The position numbers and the translations under genes were made by a program. Shown here in pieces: positions 50,364-58,705 of a stretch of DNA of 64,000 nt. Under the pieces are notes generated by a model. The model saw only the letters and a list, made by a program, of their open reading frames with translations, did not search any database and was not told where the DNA came from. The first letter of the stretch is position 1. Each line of letters starts with the position of its first letter. Source of the stretch: Nocardia terrae (lineage in GTDB: Bacteria; Actinomycetota; Actinomycetes; Mycobacteriales; Mycobacteriaceae); NCBI RefSeq assembly GCF_009760405.1, contig NZ_WRPP01000005.1:248001-312000 (forward strand), written 5' to 3'.

Positions 50364-51739
50364 GGGTTGCTCCTGGAGGTAGCGGCGCTGCGCACCGTCT
50401 GGACGTTGGCGAATTCGGTGACCCCGTAATGGCTGAGCTCACGGCCGTAGCCGCTGGCCTTGACGCCGCCCACGGGCAGGCGGGGATCGGATTCGGAGAT
50501 GCGGTTCACGAACACCGACCCGGTGTGCAGCCGCCGCGCCAGCCGGTCGATGGCGTCGCGGTCGGCGCCCCAGATGGAGCAGCTCAGGCCGTACACCGAA
50601 TCCTCGGCCGCGGCCAGCGCGGCCTCCTCGGAGGTGACCGCCAGCACCGCGCCCAGCGGCCCGAAGGTCTCCTCACGGAAGGCGGCGGAATAGGTGTCGC
50701 GCACCTGTACCAGGGTGGGCGGGAACCAGGCTCCGGTGCGGTTGTCGGCCTTGCCGCCGAACAGGATTCGCGCCCCCGCCGCCACCGTCACCTCGAGCTG
50801 GCGGCGCAGCTCGTTGCGCAGATCGACGCGCGCCATCGGCCCCACGTCGGTCCCGGTCTCGGTGGGCGCGCCGTACACCAGCTTGCCCAGTTCGGTCACC
50901 ATGGCCTCGACGAAGTCACCGAAGATCCCGCGCTGCACGATGATCCGCTTGGCGGCGATGCAGCTCTGCCCGGCATTGAGGAATCGCGACCGCACCGCCG
51001 CGGCCGCCGCCGCGGACACGTCGGCGTCGTCGAGCACAATGAACGGATCCGAACCGCCCAGCTCCAGCACCGACTTCTTCACCGCGCGTCCGGCCGTCGC
51101 CGCCACCAGCGCGCCCACCTTGTTGCTCCCGGTGAACGCCACCCCCGCGATGATCGGATGCTCGATGAGCGGCGCGACCCGATGCGGCGGCAACACCACG
51201 TGGGTGAGCGCCCCGTACCCGAAGGTCTCGTCGAACAGCGACTGCAGCACCTTCGCGCTGCCGGTGACATTGTCGGCGTGCTTGAGCACCACCGAATTGC
51301 CGACCGCGATGGCGGGCAGCATCGCCCGGATCACCTGCCAGAACGGGTAATTCCACGGCATGATCGCCAGCAACACGCCCAGCGGACGCAACCGCACCTC
51401 CGCGACATCGGGCGCGACGTCCACGCGCTGCGGGGTGAGCACGTCGGCCATATTGTCGGCGTAGAAGTCGCACGCCAGCGCGCACTTGTCGATCTCGGCC
51501 CAAGCCTGCGTGATCGGCTTGCCCATCTCGAGGGTGATCAGCAACGCGAGATCCTCACGGCGGGCGCGCAACAGCTCGGCCAGCACCCGGAAGTCGCGGA
51601 CCCGCTCGGAGATCGGCCGCTCGCCATTGATCCGCACCGCGGATTGCGCACGCCGCAACCGCAATTCGAGTTCACGGTCGGAGGTGAACCGGTAGGTGTC
51701 GAGGGTGCGTCCGGTGGTCGGATCGACGGTCCCGATCAT
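50360..51739 (-). CDS. NAD(P)-dependent aldehyde dehydrogenase (succinate-semialdehyde dehydrogenase-like)
   Basis: 459 residues. Catalytic Cys260 in NAGQSC and Glu226 in LELGGSDPFIVL; MPWNYPFWQ and FTGSNKVG bind cofactor; the end ISESDPRLPVGGVKASGYGRE is as in GabD/YneI-like enzymes. It oxidises an aldehyde to an acid, most simply the one released by the adjacent decarboxylase. Start overlaps the decarboxylase beta stop (ATGA). Confidence 0.88.
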   Translation of the reverse strand: MIGTVDPTTGRTLDTYRFTSDRELELRLRRAQSAVRINGERPISERVRDFRVLAELLRARREDLALLITLEMGKPITQAWAEIDKCALACDFYADNMADVLTPQRVDVAPDVAEVRLRPLGVLLAIMPWNYPFWQVIRAMLPAIAVGNSVVLKHADNVTGSAKVLQSLFDETFGYGALTHVVLPPHRVAPLIEHPIIAGVAFTGSNKVGALVAATAGRAVKKSVLELGGSDPFIVLDDADVSAAAAAAVRSRFLNAGQSCIAAKRIIVQRGIFGDFVEAMVTELGKLVYGAPTETGTDVGPMARVDLRNELRRQLEVTVAAGARILFGGKADNRTGAWFPPTLVQVRDTYSAAFREETFGPLGAVLAVTSEEAALAAAEDSVYGLSCSIWGADRDAIDRLARRLHTGSVFVNRISESDPRLPVGGVKASGYGRELSHYGVTEFANVQTVRSAATSRSNP

Positions 51740-52332
51740 GCGAGCACCTCCACCGCTGTCGCGATCCGGGCACCGAGCCAGTCCCGGAAGCGGCGGCCGA
51801 TGACCACCGGATCCTCCAGCAGCTTGGGCACATCCGTCGCATTGCCCGCCTCGATGTGCACGTGCACCAGCGACGGTCCGGGAATCTCCAGCGAAAGGGC
51901 CAGCGCGGCAACGAGTTCCTCGGGTTCGGCCGCCCGATGCACCGCCCAGCCGCTGGCTTCGGCGAGCAGCCCGAGATCGATGTCCTCGGCATAGGTCGGC
52001 AGATTCGCGGTCGCACCGTAGACGGCGTTGTCCAGCAGCACCATGACCAGCTTCTCCGGACGCAGGAACCCGCCCGTGGGAAGCACATTGGGGTTCATGA
52101 GCAACGAGCCGTCACCTTCGACGGCGATCACCTTCGGCACTCCGGTGTCCGCGAGACCGAGCGCGATCCCGGTCGCCACCGACCCGGCCAGCCCCATGGA
52201 ATCCAGCAGATACAGGTGATTAGGTCGATCGGCCACCGCGGCCAGCTCCCGGCTCGAGGCCGCGCACGTCACCACCACCGGCAGGTCGGCGGTCTGCCCG
52301 GCCAGCACTCGGAGCGCATCGATTCGCCGCAC
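51736..52332 (-). CDS. TPP-dependent decarboxylase, beta (TPP-binding) subunit
   Basis: 198 residues from GTG 52332. Equivalent to the C-terminal third of a pyruvate-decarboxylase-type enzyme: LLDSMGLAGSVATGIALGL, the TPP-Mg motif GDGSLLMNPN (73-82), and LLDNAVYG. Small split enzymes of this kind are sulfopyruvate decarboxylase (ComE) and phosphonopyruvate decarboxylase subunits. Together with the alpha gene it forms a full 2-keto-acid decarboxylase. The 2-keto substrate is unknown. Confidence 0.85.
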   Translation of the reverse strand: MRRIDALRVLAGQTADLPVVVTCAASSRELAAVADRPNHLYLLDSMGLAGSVATGIALGLADTGVPKVIAVEGDGSLLMNPNVLPTGGFLRPEKLVMVLLDNAVYGATANLPTYAEDIDLGLLAEASGWAVHRAAEPEELVAALALSLEIPGPSLVHVHIEAGNATDVPKLLEDPVVIGRRFRDWLGARIATAVEVLA

Positions 52333-52334
52333 GG

Positions 52335-52877
52335 TCAGGCCGCCTTTCCGTCGGTGTTCCAGAAGTGGGCGAGCACGACGGCGGGCCGGAAGGTCATGCG
52401 CGCGTGCACTCCGGCCTCGGTCACCACCGACTCCCAGTCCGAAGCCGCACTGCGCCGGTCGATTTCGAAGACCTGCATACCCAGGTCGCGAAGGAGCGCG
52501 GGCGCGTGCTGGCTGAAGGTGTGGATCATCGAGTTGTACTCGCCGAGCCCGCCGCGGGTGTTCGCCACGATGAGCAGCGGCAGGTGATAGGCGATGTTGA
52601 AGGTGGTCAGGGCGGTCAGCGCGTTGCCGAAACCGTTGTCCTGCATGACGATCGCGCCGAACTTGCCGGTCAGCGGCAGCGCGCCGAGCACGCCGGCCGC
52701 CTCCTCCTCCCGGGAGAGCGGGAAGACGGTGCGCGAGCGGCCGTCCGTGCCGCCGCTGGTGTTCACGAGCGCGGAGATGACGGGCGCGACACTGACCGAG
52801 GGAACGTATCCGACCAGATCGACCTGCGCCGCCCAGATCCCCCGCGCGACCGAGGCCGCATATGAATTGGGGTCCAC
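52335..52877 (-). CDS. TPP-dependent decarboxylase, alpha (PYR) subunit
   Basis: 180 residues from GTG 52877 (AAAGGA 7 nt upstream). N-terminal PYR domain with the catalytic Glu in LSREEEAAGVLGALPLTG and QDNGFGNALTAL; DLVGYVPSVSVAPVISAL matches ComD-like starts (DFVAYVPCS in relatives). First gene of the operon alpha-beta-ALDH-MR/MLE, preceded by a hairpin and a site resembling the GntR operator found before the MFS gene. Confidence 0.85.
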   Translation of the reverse strand: MDPNSYAASVARGIWAAQVDLVGYVPSVSVAPVISALVNTSGGTDGRSRTVFPLSREEEAAGVLGALPLTGKFGAIVMQDNGFGNALTALTTFNIAYHLPLLIVANTRGGLGEYNSMIHTFSQHAPALLRDLGMQVFEIDRRSAASDWESVVTEAGVHARMTFRPAVVLAHFWNTDGKAA

Positions 52878-52899
52878 AGCATGTCCTTTCACAGGGACC

Positions 52900-52917
52900 A
52901 ACTGCCGAGTGGCAGTT
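52900..52917 (-). promoter_or_regulatory. 5'-leader hairpin of the decarboxylase operon
   Basis: AACTGCC-gagt-GGCAGTT, perfect 7-bp arms, 23 bp upstream of the alpha-subunit GTG. Could be a leader hairpin or protein-binding dyad; it does not cover the AAAGGA ribosome binding site. Confidence 0.4.
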
Positions 52918-52946
52918 CAATAACCACTCACAACATACTAATGAAG

Positions 52947-52966
52947 GTGAGTAGCATGCAACTAGT
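52947..52966. promoter_or_regulatory. GntR operator-like site before the decarboxylase operon
   Basis: GTGAGTAGCATGCAACTAGT shares TGAGTAGCATGC with the perfect palindrome at 55232-55251. It lies 70 bp upstream of the alpha-subunit gene and next to the stop of the GntR gene, whose product probably binds both. Confidence 0.6.
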
Positions 52967-53002
52967 TGACAGAAGTTTGCCGGATCGACTCCGGCAGGCG
53001 GA

Positions 53003-53725
53003 TCAGAAGGTGATCTGCTCGCCCTCGGGCGTCGACACCGACACCCATCGCCGCCACTCGGCCACCAGGCCGCGATCGTTCTCGCTGCTGTGCGCGACCA
53101 GCAGATCCCCCGAGCGCACCAGATGCTTGCGCATGGCCCGCTCGGCCCCGACACCGTCGCGCTTGCGCAGCGCGTCGATGATGTCCCAGTGGTCGCGCAG
53201 GGCGGTCTCGACCGGCTGGTAGCGCGGCACGCTGTGGCGGCCGTCCAGCGTCAGCGTCTGGCGCAGCTCGCGAACGGTCTTGGCCAGCCGCTGATTTCCG
53301 CTGGCCTCGAGAATCAGGTCGTGCAGCCGCTCGTCGGCCGCGAAGTACTCCGCGCCGCCGTCGGCGAGCCGCTCCATGATCCGGTACTCGGCCAGCATGG
53401 CCTCGTCGTCACGGGAGGTCATGACCGTGGCCGCACTGCGACACGCGGGCGGTTCCAACAGCACTCGCATGCTGCACAGGTCCACGATGCCGCGCCCGTC
53501 CTGCCCGACGACGCGGGCCCCGCGATTGCGTTCGATGCGCACCAGGCCCAGATCGGCCAGCTTCAGCAGCGCCTCCCGCACGGGAGTCCTTGACGCGCCG
53601 AACATTTCGCCCAGTTCACGCGAGGAGTAGAGCACGCCGCGTTCCAGCCGCCCCTGCCGGATCGCGTCGCGAATCTCCTCGGCGATCACCTCGGCTTTGC
53701 TGTCTGCCGGCACATCCTGCGACAC
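53003..53725 (-). CDS. GntR-family (FCD) regulator of the decarboxylase/MFS genes
   Basis: 240 residues from GTG 53725 (GAAGAGG upstream). N-terminal wHTH RELGEMFGASRTPVREALLKLADLGLVRIERNRGARV; C-terminal FCD helical domain with the metal/ligand residues in FAADERLHDLILEASGN and a late RDHWDIIDALRKRDG. FCD regulators sense organic acids. Lies between the two gene sets that carry the TGAGTAGCATGC site. Confidence 0.88.
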   Translation of the reverse strand: MSQDVPADSKAEVIAEEIRDAIRQGRLERGVLYSSRELGEMFGASRTPVREALLKLADLGLVRIERNRGARVVGQDGRGIVDLCSMRVLLEPPACRSAATVMTSRDDEAMLAEYRIMERLADGGAEYFAADERLHDLILEASGNQRLAKTVRELRQTLTLDGRHSVPRYQPVETALRDHWDIIDALRKRDGVGAERAMRKHLVRSGDLLVAHSSENDRGLVAEWRRWVSVSTPEGEQITF

Positions 53726-53814
53726 GAGACCTCTTCGGGAACGAGCAACGACGGAACGCCCGCGGCGGAATGCCACGGGCGACTGCCGAGCTTAATCGGT
53801 CCGCGGGCGAACCC

Positions 53815-55170
53815 TTACGCGCCCACGCCGGGAGCCGGTTCCGCCCCGGTGACCGGGACCCGCGCGGTCCGCGCCTTCGACGCCAGCCCGGCCAGGACCA
53901 GCAGCGCACCGATATTGGCGAAGATCATGACGCCCATGGACAGGCCGGTATTGCCGTGCGAGGCGTCCTGGATCCAGCCGAACGCATAGGGACTGACGAA
54001 CCCGGCCGCATTGCCCATGGAGTTGATCAGCGCGATGCCGCTGGCCGCGCCGACACCGGCGAGATAGGACGTGGGCACCGCCCAGAACAGCGGTTTCGCG
54101 GTCTGCGCGGCCATGGTCGCGACCGTGATCGCCAGAAACGCCAGGGCCGGAACCGACAGTTCGGCCGCGGTCACCACGAACGCGACCACCGAGATGCCCA
54201 GCGCGATCAGCACCGGCTTGGACGAGCGCTCGTTCCGGATCACCCGGCCGGTCAGGTACATGCAGATCGCCGCGGCCAGGAACGGCACCGCCGAGAGCCA
54301 GCCGACCTGGAAGCCGCTCAGTCCGTGGCCGACCTGCTTGATCACCGAGGGCATCCAGTAGGTCAGCGGATACGCCCCGCACAGCAGCAGGAAGTAGGCG
54401 ACGCACAGCGCGATCACGCGCCTGTCCCTGAGCGCGGCCCGGTGCCCGACCGGCGCGGCCACCGCTCGCTCGGCGTCCTCCTGTGCGAGAAGTCCGGTCA
54501 GCCAAGCCTTTTCGCTGTCGTTGAGCCAGCGCGCCCGGTCCGGGGAATCGGTGAGGATCAGGAAGAACAACGCGCCCAGCACGATCGCGGGCACCCCGCC
54601 GACCACGAACACCCAGCGCCAGCCCGCCAGCCCCAGCGCCCCGTCGAAGGCGTCCAGGATCCAGCCGTTGAGCGGCCCGCCGATCACGCTGGCCAGCGGA
54701 ATCGCCACCATCACCGTCGAGATCACCTTGGTGCGCTGGGCATTCGGGTACCAGCGCGACACGTAGACGATGATGCCCGGGAAGAAGCCCGCCTCGGCCA
54801 CGCCGAGCAGGAACCGCAGCACGCACACCGTGGTGAAGTTGGGCGCGAAGGCCGTGGCGGCGGCAATGATGCCCCAGGTCACCAGGATTCGGCTCAGCCA
54901 CACCCGCGCGCCGACCTTGGTCATGGCGATATTGCTGGGCACCTCGGCCAGGATGTAGCCGACGAAGAAGATGCCCGCCACGAAGCCGTACTGGGTGGCG
55001 CTCATGCCGAAGGCCTTGTCCATGCCGAACTTCGCGAAGCCGATATTGATGCGGTCCACGTAGCTGACGATGTACCCGATGACCAGCAGTGGCACCAATC
55101 GCACCGTCACCTTGCGCAGGACGCTCGCACCGAACGGCGAATCCTCGGGTTTGAGTACGACTCTGTCCAT
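53815..55170 (-). CDS. MFS transporter, anion:cation symporter (ACS) family
   Basis: 451 residues from ATG 55170 (GGAGGAAAG upstream); 12 helices. LLVIGYIVSYVDRINIGFAKFGMDKAF at helix 1 and GVAEAGFFPGIIVYVSRWYP between helices 4 and 5 are hallmarks of ACS carriers (GudP, tartrate and phthalate permeases), which import organic anions with H+ or Na+. Its promoter holds the GntR palindrome, tying it to the decarboxylase operon. Expected substrate: the hydroxy or sugar acid handled by the enolase-superfamily enzyme. Confidence 0.9.
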   Translation of the reverse strand: MDRVVLKPEDSPFGASVLRKVTVRLVPLLVIGYIVSYVDRINIGFAKFGMDKAFGMSATQYGFVAGIFFVGYILAEVPSNIAMTKVGARVWLSRILVTWGIIAAATAFAPNFTTVCVLRFLLGVAEAGFFPGIIVYVSRWYPNAQRTKVISTVMVAIPLASVIGGPLNGWILDAFDGALGLAGWRWVFVVGGVPAIVLGALFFLILTDSPDRARWLNDSEKAWLTGLLAQEDAERAVAAPVGHRAALRDRRVIALCVAYFLLLCGAYPLTYWMPSVIKQVGHGLSGFQVGWLSAVPFLAAAICMYLTGRVIRNERSSKPVLIALGISVVAFVVTAAELSVPALAFLAITVATMAAQTAKPLFWAVPTSYLAGVGAASGIALINSMGNAAGFVSPYAFGWIQDASHGNTGLSMGVMIFANIGALLVLAGLASKARTARVPVTGAEPAPGVGA

Positions 55171-55231
55171 CTTTCCTCCACATGGACCTCGAACCGGCAC
55201 ACCCGCTCAGATGTGTGGCATGCCTTAAAGA

Positions 55232-55251
55232 ATGAGTAGCATGCTACTCAT
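55232..55251. promoter_or_regulatory. Perfect 20-bp GntR-type palindrome before the MFS gene
   Basis: ATGAGTAGCATGCTACTCAT is fully self-complementary. A weaker relative with the core GGCATGCC lies beside it at 55211-55226. The related site at 52947 precedes the decarboxylase operon. Confidence 0.75.
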
Positions 55252-55289
55252 GGTGTGACGGGGCCCACAAGAGGTTCCTCGAATCGAAA

Positions 55290-55976
55290 TCATCCCCGCG
55301 CGGCGGCCAGCATGCGTTCCTTGCCCGCCAGCACGTGAGCCTCCATCAACTCGCCCGCGCGCTCGACGTCACCGGCCGCGAGGCAGTCCAGGATCTCGGC
55401 GTGCTGGGTGTTGGAAATATGGCGCGCCGCAGCGGTTTCCAGCCCGTGCCGCCGGAACAGGTGCAGCTCCTTGGAGACCCCGTCGTACAACTCGGCCAGG
55501 CGCGGATTGCCCGCCAGCGCAACGAGTTCGCGATGCAAGTCGACATTGCCGGGGTAATAGTCGTCGGTGCTCGACTCGGCCGCGGTCAGGGCTTCCACCT
55601 GCTCACGCAGTCGCGTCAGATCCTCCGGCGTCACCCGCGCGGCCGCGAGCTTGCCCGCCAGCCGGAACAGCCCGGCCCGGATGTCGTAGAGCTGGGCCGC
55701 CTCCTCGACCGAGATCTCCCGCACGAACATGCCCCGGTTGGTGCGGAATTCGACCAAGCGGCTGCGTTCGAGCTGCCGGCACGCCTCGCGCACCGGACCC
55801 CGGCTCACGCCCAGCCGCAAGGCCAGCGACGACTCGTTGATCCGATCGCCGCCGGTCAGCACGCCGCTGATGATCATGCGCTCCAGCTCTTCGACGATGA
55901 GCTGGGGCAGCGTGCTCGCCTGCCGCTCGGCCAGCCGCTGTTGCAGGGCCGACATCATCTCCGGGTCGTTGGCCAT
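55290..55976 (-). CDS. GntR-family (FCD) regulator of the tartrate unit
   Basis: 228 residues from ATG 55976. wHTH: LPQLIVEELERMIISGVLTGGDRINESSLALRLGVSRGPVREACRQLERSRLVEFRTNRGMFV in outline, FCD domain with the DLHRELVALAGNPRLAELY motif. Divergent from the enolase-superfamily/transporter/tartrate dehydratase genes, with a 35-bp inverted repeat in the spacer. Likely represses that operon and itself, relieved by the substrate acid. Confidence 0.88.
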   Translation of the reverse strand: MANDPEMMSALQQRLAERQASTLPQLIVEELERMIISGVLTGGDRINESSLALRLGVSRGPVREACRQLERSRLVEFRTNRGMFVREISVEEAAQLYDIRAGLFRLAGKLAAARVTPEDLTRLREQVEALTAAESSTDDYYPGNVDLHRELVALAGNPRLAELYDGVSKELHLFRRHGLETAAARHISNTQHAEILDCLAAGDVERAGELMEAHVLAGKERMLAAARG

Positions 55977-55996
55977 CGGCGCAGTATCGCCGATCG

Positions 55997-56031
55997 GATT
56001 GTCAATTGCAAATCGTTGACAGTTGACAATC
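55997..56031. promoter_or_regulatory. Inverted repeats between FCD regulator and tartrate operon
   Basis: GATTGTCAA (55997-56005) and TTGACAATC (56023-56031) are perfect 9-bp arms; an inner GTCAA/TTGAC pair (56001-56005 and 56016-56020) makes a second, overlapping dyad. The TTGAC copies could also serve as -35 elements. Two overlapping sites suggest cooperative binding. Confidence 0.7.
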
Positions 56032-56099
56032 TGGCCGCGCACACTCGGTCCACCGGACGACCGGAGCCACCGGCGGCCGGAGCCGAGGGAGGCATTGCG

Positions 56100-57215
56100 A
56101 TGAGGATCAAGGACATTCGCGCCAGCGTGCACACCACCTCGATCGAGGTCCCACTGCTGGACGAACGGGTCCGCGGCTACGGGCGGGAGGAGCAGAAGGA
56201 CTTCGTGTTCTGCGAGGTCGAGACCGATGAGGGACTCACCGGAGTCGCCGTGACCGGGCACTTCCTGGCCCACGCGGTGGTGGTGGCCCTGGAAAGACAC
56301 TTCCTACCGGCCGTGCTCGACCTCGACCCACGCGAGATCGAGGCCGTGCACCAGCGGGTCTGGCAGCGGCTCAACCCACGCGCCATGAGCGGGGTGGTGT
56401 CGAGCGCGCTGTCGCTGCTCGATATCGCGCTGTGGGACATCAAGGGCAAGGACGCCGGGCGCTCGGTCGCGAGCCTGCTGGGCGGGGCCCGCACCGAGGT
56501 GCCGGTGTACGTGACGTTCGGGTTCCCGCAGTACGACCGCGACACCCTCGCCGCGGCGGCCCGCCTGCACGTGGAGCAGGGCTTCACCGCCCTGAAATCC
56601 GTTGTGGCCGTGGACCCGAAGGGCTGGCGGGAGGACGCGGCCCGGGTGCACGCCATCCGCGCGGCCGTCGGCGACGACATCGATCTGATGATCGACGCCA
56701 ACTACCTGTTCACCCCCGCCGAGGCCACCATGCTGTGCCGCGAGATCGAGGACGACCACCTCACCTGGTTCGAGGAACCGTTGCAGCAGAACGATGCCCG
56801 CGCCCTGGCCGACCTGCGCGCCCACACCCGTATCCCCCTCGCGGCCGGGCAGATGGAGGGCCACCGCTGGCGACTGCGCGAACTCGTCGAACACCGCGCC
56901 GTCGACATCCTGCAGCCCAACGCCTGCTACTGCGGCGGCTTCACCGAGCAGCGCAAGGCCGCCCACCTCGCCCAGATCTACAACCTCCCCCTCGCCCACG
57001 GCGGCGGCTGGCCCCTGTTCAACCTGCACGCCCTGGCCGGGCTGATGAACGGCTGGCTACTCGAATGGCACGTCGGCATGGCCCAGGTCGGCCAACTGCT
57101 CTTCCCCGACTCCCCGCGCCCGGCGAACGGCCGCCTCGCAGTCCCCGACCGCCCCGGCCTCGGCCTCACCGTGGACCGAGACGCGTTGCGCGACACCCTC
57201 GTTCCGCGGCGATGA
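56100..57215 (+). CDS. Enolase-superfamily enzyme with altered Lys motif
   Basis: 371 residues from ATG 56100 (GAGGGAGG upstream). Mandelate racemase/MLE fold: metal ligands Asp199 (MIDANYLF), Glu225 (WFEEPL) and Glu253 (GQMEGHRW), a likely His base at 300 (LPLAHGGG). The KxK motif is K166-S-V168, so one of the two Lys is lost. This pattern fits a dehydratase that needs a single Lys or uses His as base; a racemase is less likely. First gene of the operon with the dicarboxylate carrier and tartrate dehydratase, so a second hydroxy-diacid (for example the other tartrate isomer or a sugar diacid) is plausible. Confidence 0.82.
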   Translation: MRIKDIRASVHTTSIEVPLLDERVRGYGREEQKDFVFCEVETDEGLTGVAVTGHFLAHAVVVALERHFLPAVLDLDPREIEAVHQRVWQRLNPRAMSGVVSSALSLLDIALWDIKGKDAGRSVASLLGGARTEVPVYVTFGFPQYDRDTLAAAARLHVEQGFTALKSVVAVDPKGWREDAARVHAIRAAVGDDIDLMIDANYLFTPAEATMLCREIEDDHLTWFEEPLQQNDARALADLRAHTRIPLAAGQMEGHRWRLRELVEHRAVDILQPNACYCGGFTEQRKAAHLAQIYNLPLAHGGGWPLFNLHALAGLMNGWLLEWHVGMAQVGQLLFPDSPRPANGRLAVPDRPGLGLTVDRDALRDTLVPRR

Positions 57216-57231
57216 GAGGACGGCGAGTGAC

Positions 57232-58695
57232 ATGGACGCCCACGGGCTCACGGGCCTGCCCGCCACCGAGCCGCCGTCCGGGCGCGCACAGCCGCCCACC
57301 GGCGACACCGGGTCACCGGCGAACATCCCGACACCACCCCCGGACATCACCGCAGGCACCTCCGGGGCGGCCGATACCCCCCGGGCGGCCGGTCCGAAGG
57401 CGCGTGGGCGTCGGCTGATCGCGAGTACCAGCCTCCAGGTGCTGGTCGCTGCCATCGCCGCGGCCGTATTCGGCATCGCCGCACCGCATTACGCGGCCGG
57501 GCTGCAACCGCTGGCCAATATCTTCATCTCGCTGGTGCAGCTGGTCATCGCGCCGATCGTCTTCCTGGTCATCGTCACCGGGATCGTGACCGCCGGGGAA
57601 CTGAAATCCGTCGGCCGGGTGGCGCTCAAGGCCCTGCTGTACTTCGAGATCGTCACCACCATCGGCATGCTGCTCGGCTTGGCGGCGGTGAACCTGCTGC
57701 ATCCCGGCAGCGGCGTGCCCAAACCCGGACACGCCTCCGACCAGCTCTCCAGCTATGTCAGCGCCGATCAGCACAACACCTCGCTGACCGCGTTCCTGTC
57801 GAAGATGGTGCCCAGCAACGCGGTCGGCGCGTTCGCCACCGGCGGCGTGCTGCAGGTGCTGATCTTCGCGGTGCTGTTCGCCGTCACCCTGCTGATGCTG
57901 CCGAAGACCGTCTCGGACCCGATCACCCGCGCCTGCGCCGTGCTGAGCACCGTCTTCTTCAAGATGATCGCGCTCATCATGCTGCTCGCCCCGATCGGCA
58001 CCTTCGGGGCGGTGGCCGCCACCGTCGGGAAGTACGGGCCCGAAACCCTCACGGCCCTGGTCAAATTGGTGCTGGTCTCGATCCTGGCACTGGTGGTCTT
58101 CATCCTGGTGGTGCTCGGCATCGTGGCGCGGCTGGCGGGTTTCCGGCTGCTGCGGCTGATCCGGGTGCTGCGCAAGGAGCTGCTCGTCGTGCTGGGCACC
58201 GCGTCCTCGGAAGCGGTACTCCCCCAGCTCATGGAGCGCCTCGAGACCGTCGGCTGCCGGCGCAAGGTCATCGGGCTGGTCGTCCCCGCCGGGTTCTCGT
58301 TCAACCTCGACGGCGTCGCCGTGGTGGTGCCGATCTGCGTGATCTTCATCGGGCAGGTCTACGGCGTGCCGCTGACCGGCGGCGATCAGCTCACCCTGTT
58401 CGCGATCTTCCTGGTGCTGTCCAAAGGCACGGCGGGCGTCTCGGGTTCGGCGTTCGTGACGCTGGCCAATACCGTCGCCGCCACCAGCCTGGTGCCCATC
58501 GCCGGTCTGGCCCTGGTGCTTTCGGTGGATCGCTTCCTGTCCGTGGCCCGCGCGGCCACCAATGTGCTCGGCAATGCCGTGGCCACGGTGGTGGTGGCGC
58601 GCTTCGAACCCGACGGGCTCGATCGCGGGATCGCCGCCCGCGAGATCGGCATGCGGCCCGCCAAATCCCCTGTCCCCCAACCCGAACAACTCTGA
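57232..58695 (+). CDS. Dicarboxylate:cation symporter (DAACS/DctA family)
   Basis: 487 residues, eight helices plus two re-entrant loops. Conserved blocks: LANIFISLVQLVIAPIVFLVIVTGI, GTASSEAVLPQLMERLE (the serine-rich re-entrant hairpin) and GFSFNLDGVAV, as in DctA and GltP. The first 60 residues are Pro/Gly/Thr-rich and probably cytoplasmic and disordered, an extension not found in usual DctA. It should import C4-dicarboxylates; placed between two hydroxy-acid enzymes, tartrate is the natural candidate. Confidence 0.88.
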   Translation: MDAHGLTGLPATEPPSGRAQPPTGDTGSPANIPTPPPDITAGTSGAADTPRAAGPKARGRRLIASTSLQVLVAAIAAAVFGIAAPHYAAGLQPLANIFISLVQLVIAPIVFLVIVTGIVTAGELKSVGRVALKALLYFEIVTTIGMLLGLAAVNLLHPGSGVPKPGHASDQLSSYVSADQHNTSLTAFLSKMVPSNAVGAFATGGVLQVLIFAVLFAVTLLMLPKTVSDPITRACAVLSTVFFKMIALIMLLAPIGTFGAVAATVGKYGPETLTALVKLVLVSILALVVFILVVLGIVARLAGFRLLRLIRVLRKELLVVLGTASSEAVLPQLMERLETVGCRRKVIGLVVPAGFSFNLDGVAVVVPICVIFIGQVYGVPLTGGDQLTLFAIFLVLSKGTAGVSGSAFVTLANTVAATSLVPIAGLALVLSVDRFLSVARAATNVLGNAVATVVVARFEPDGLDRGIAAREIGMRPAKSPVPQPEQL

Positions 58696-58705
58696 GGAGA
58701 GATCC

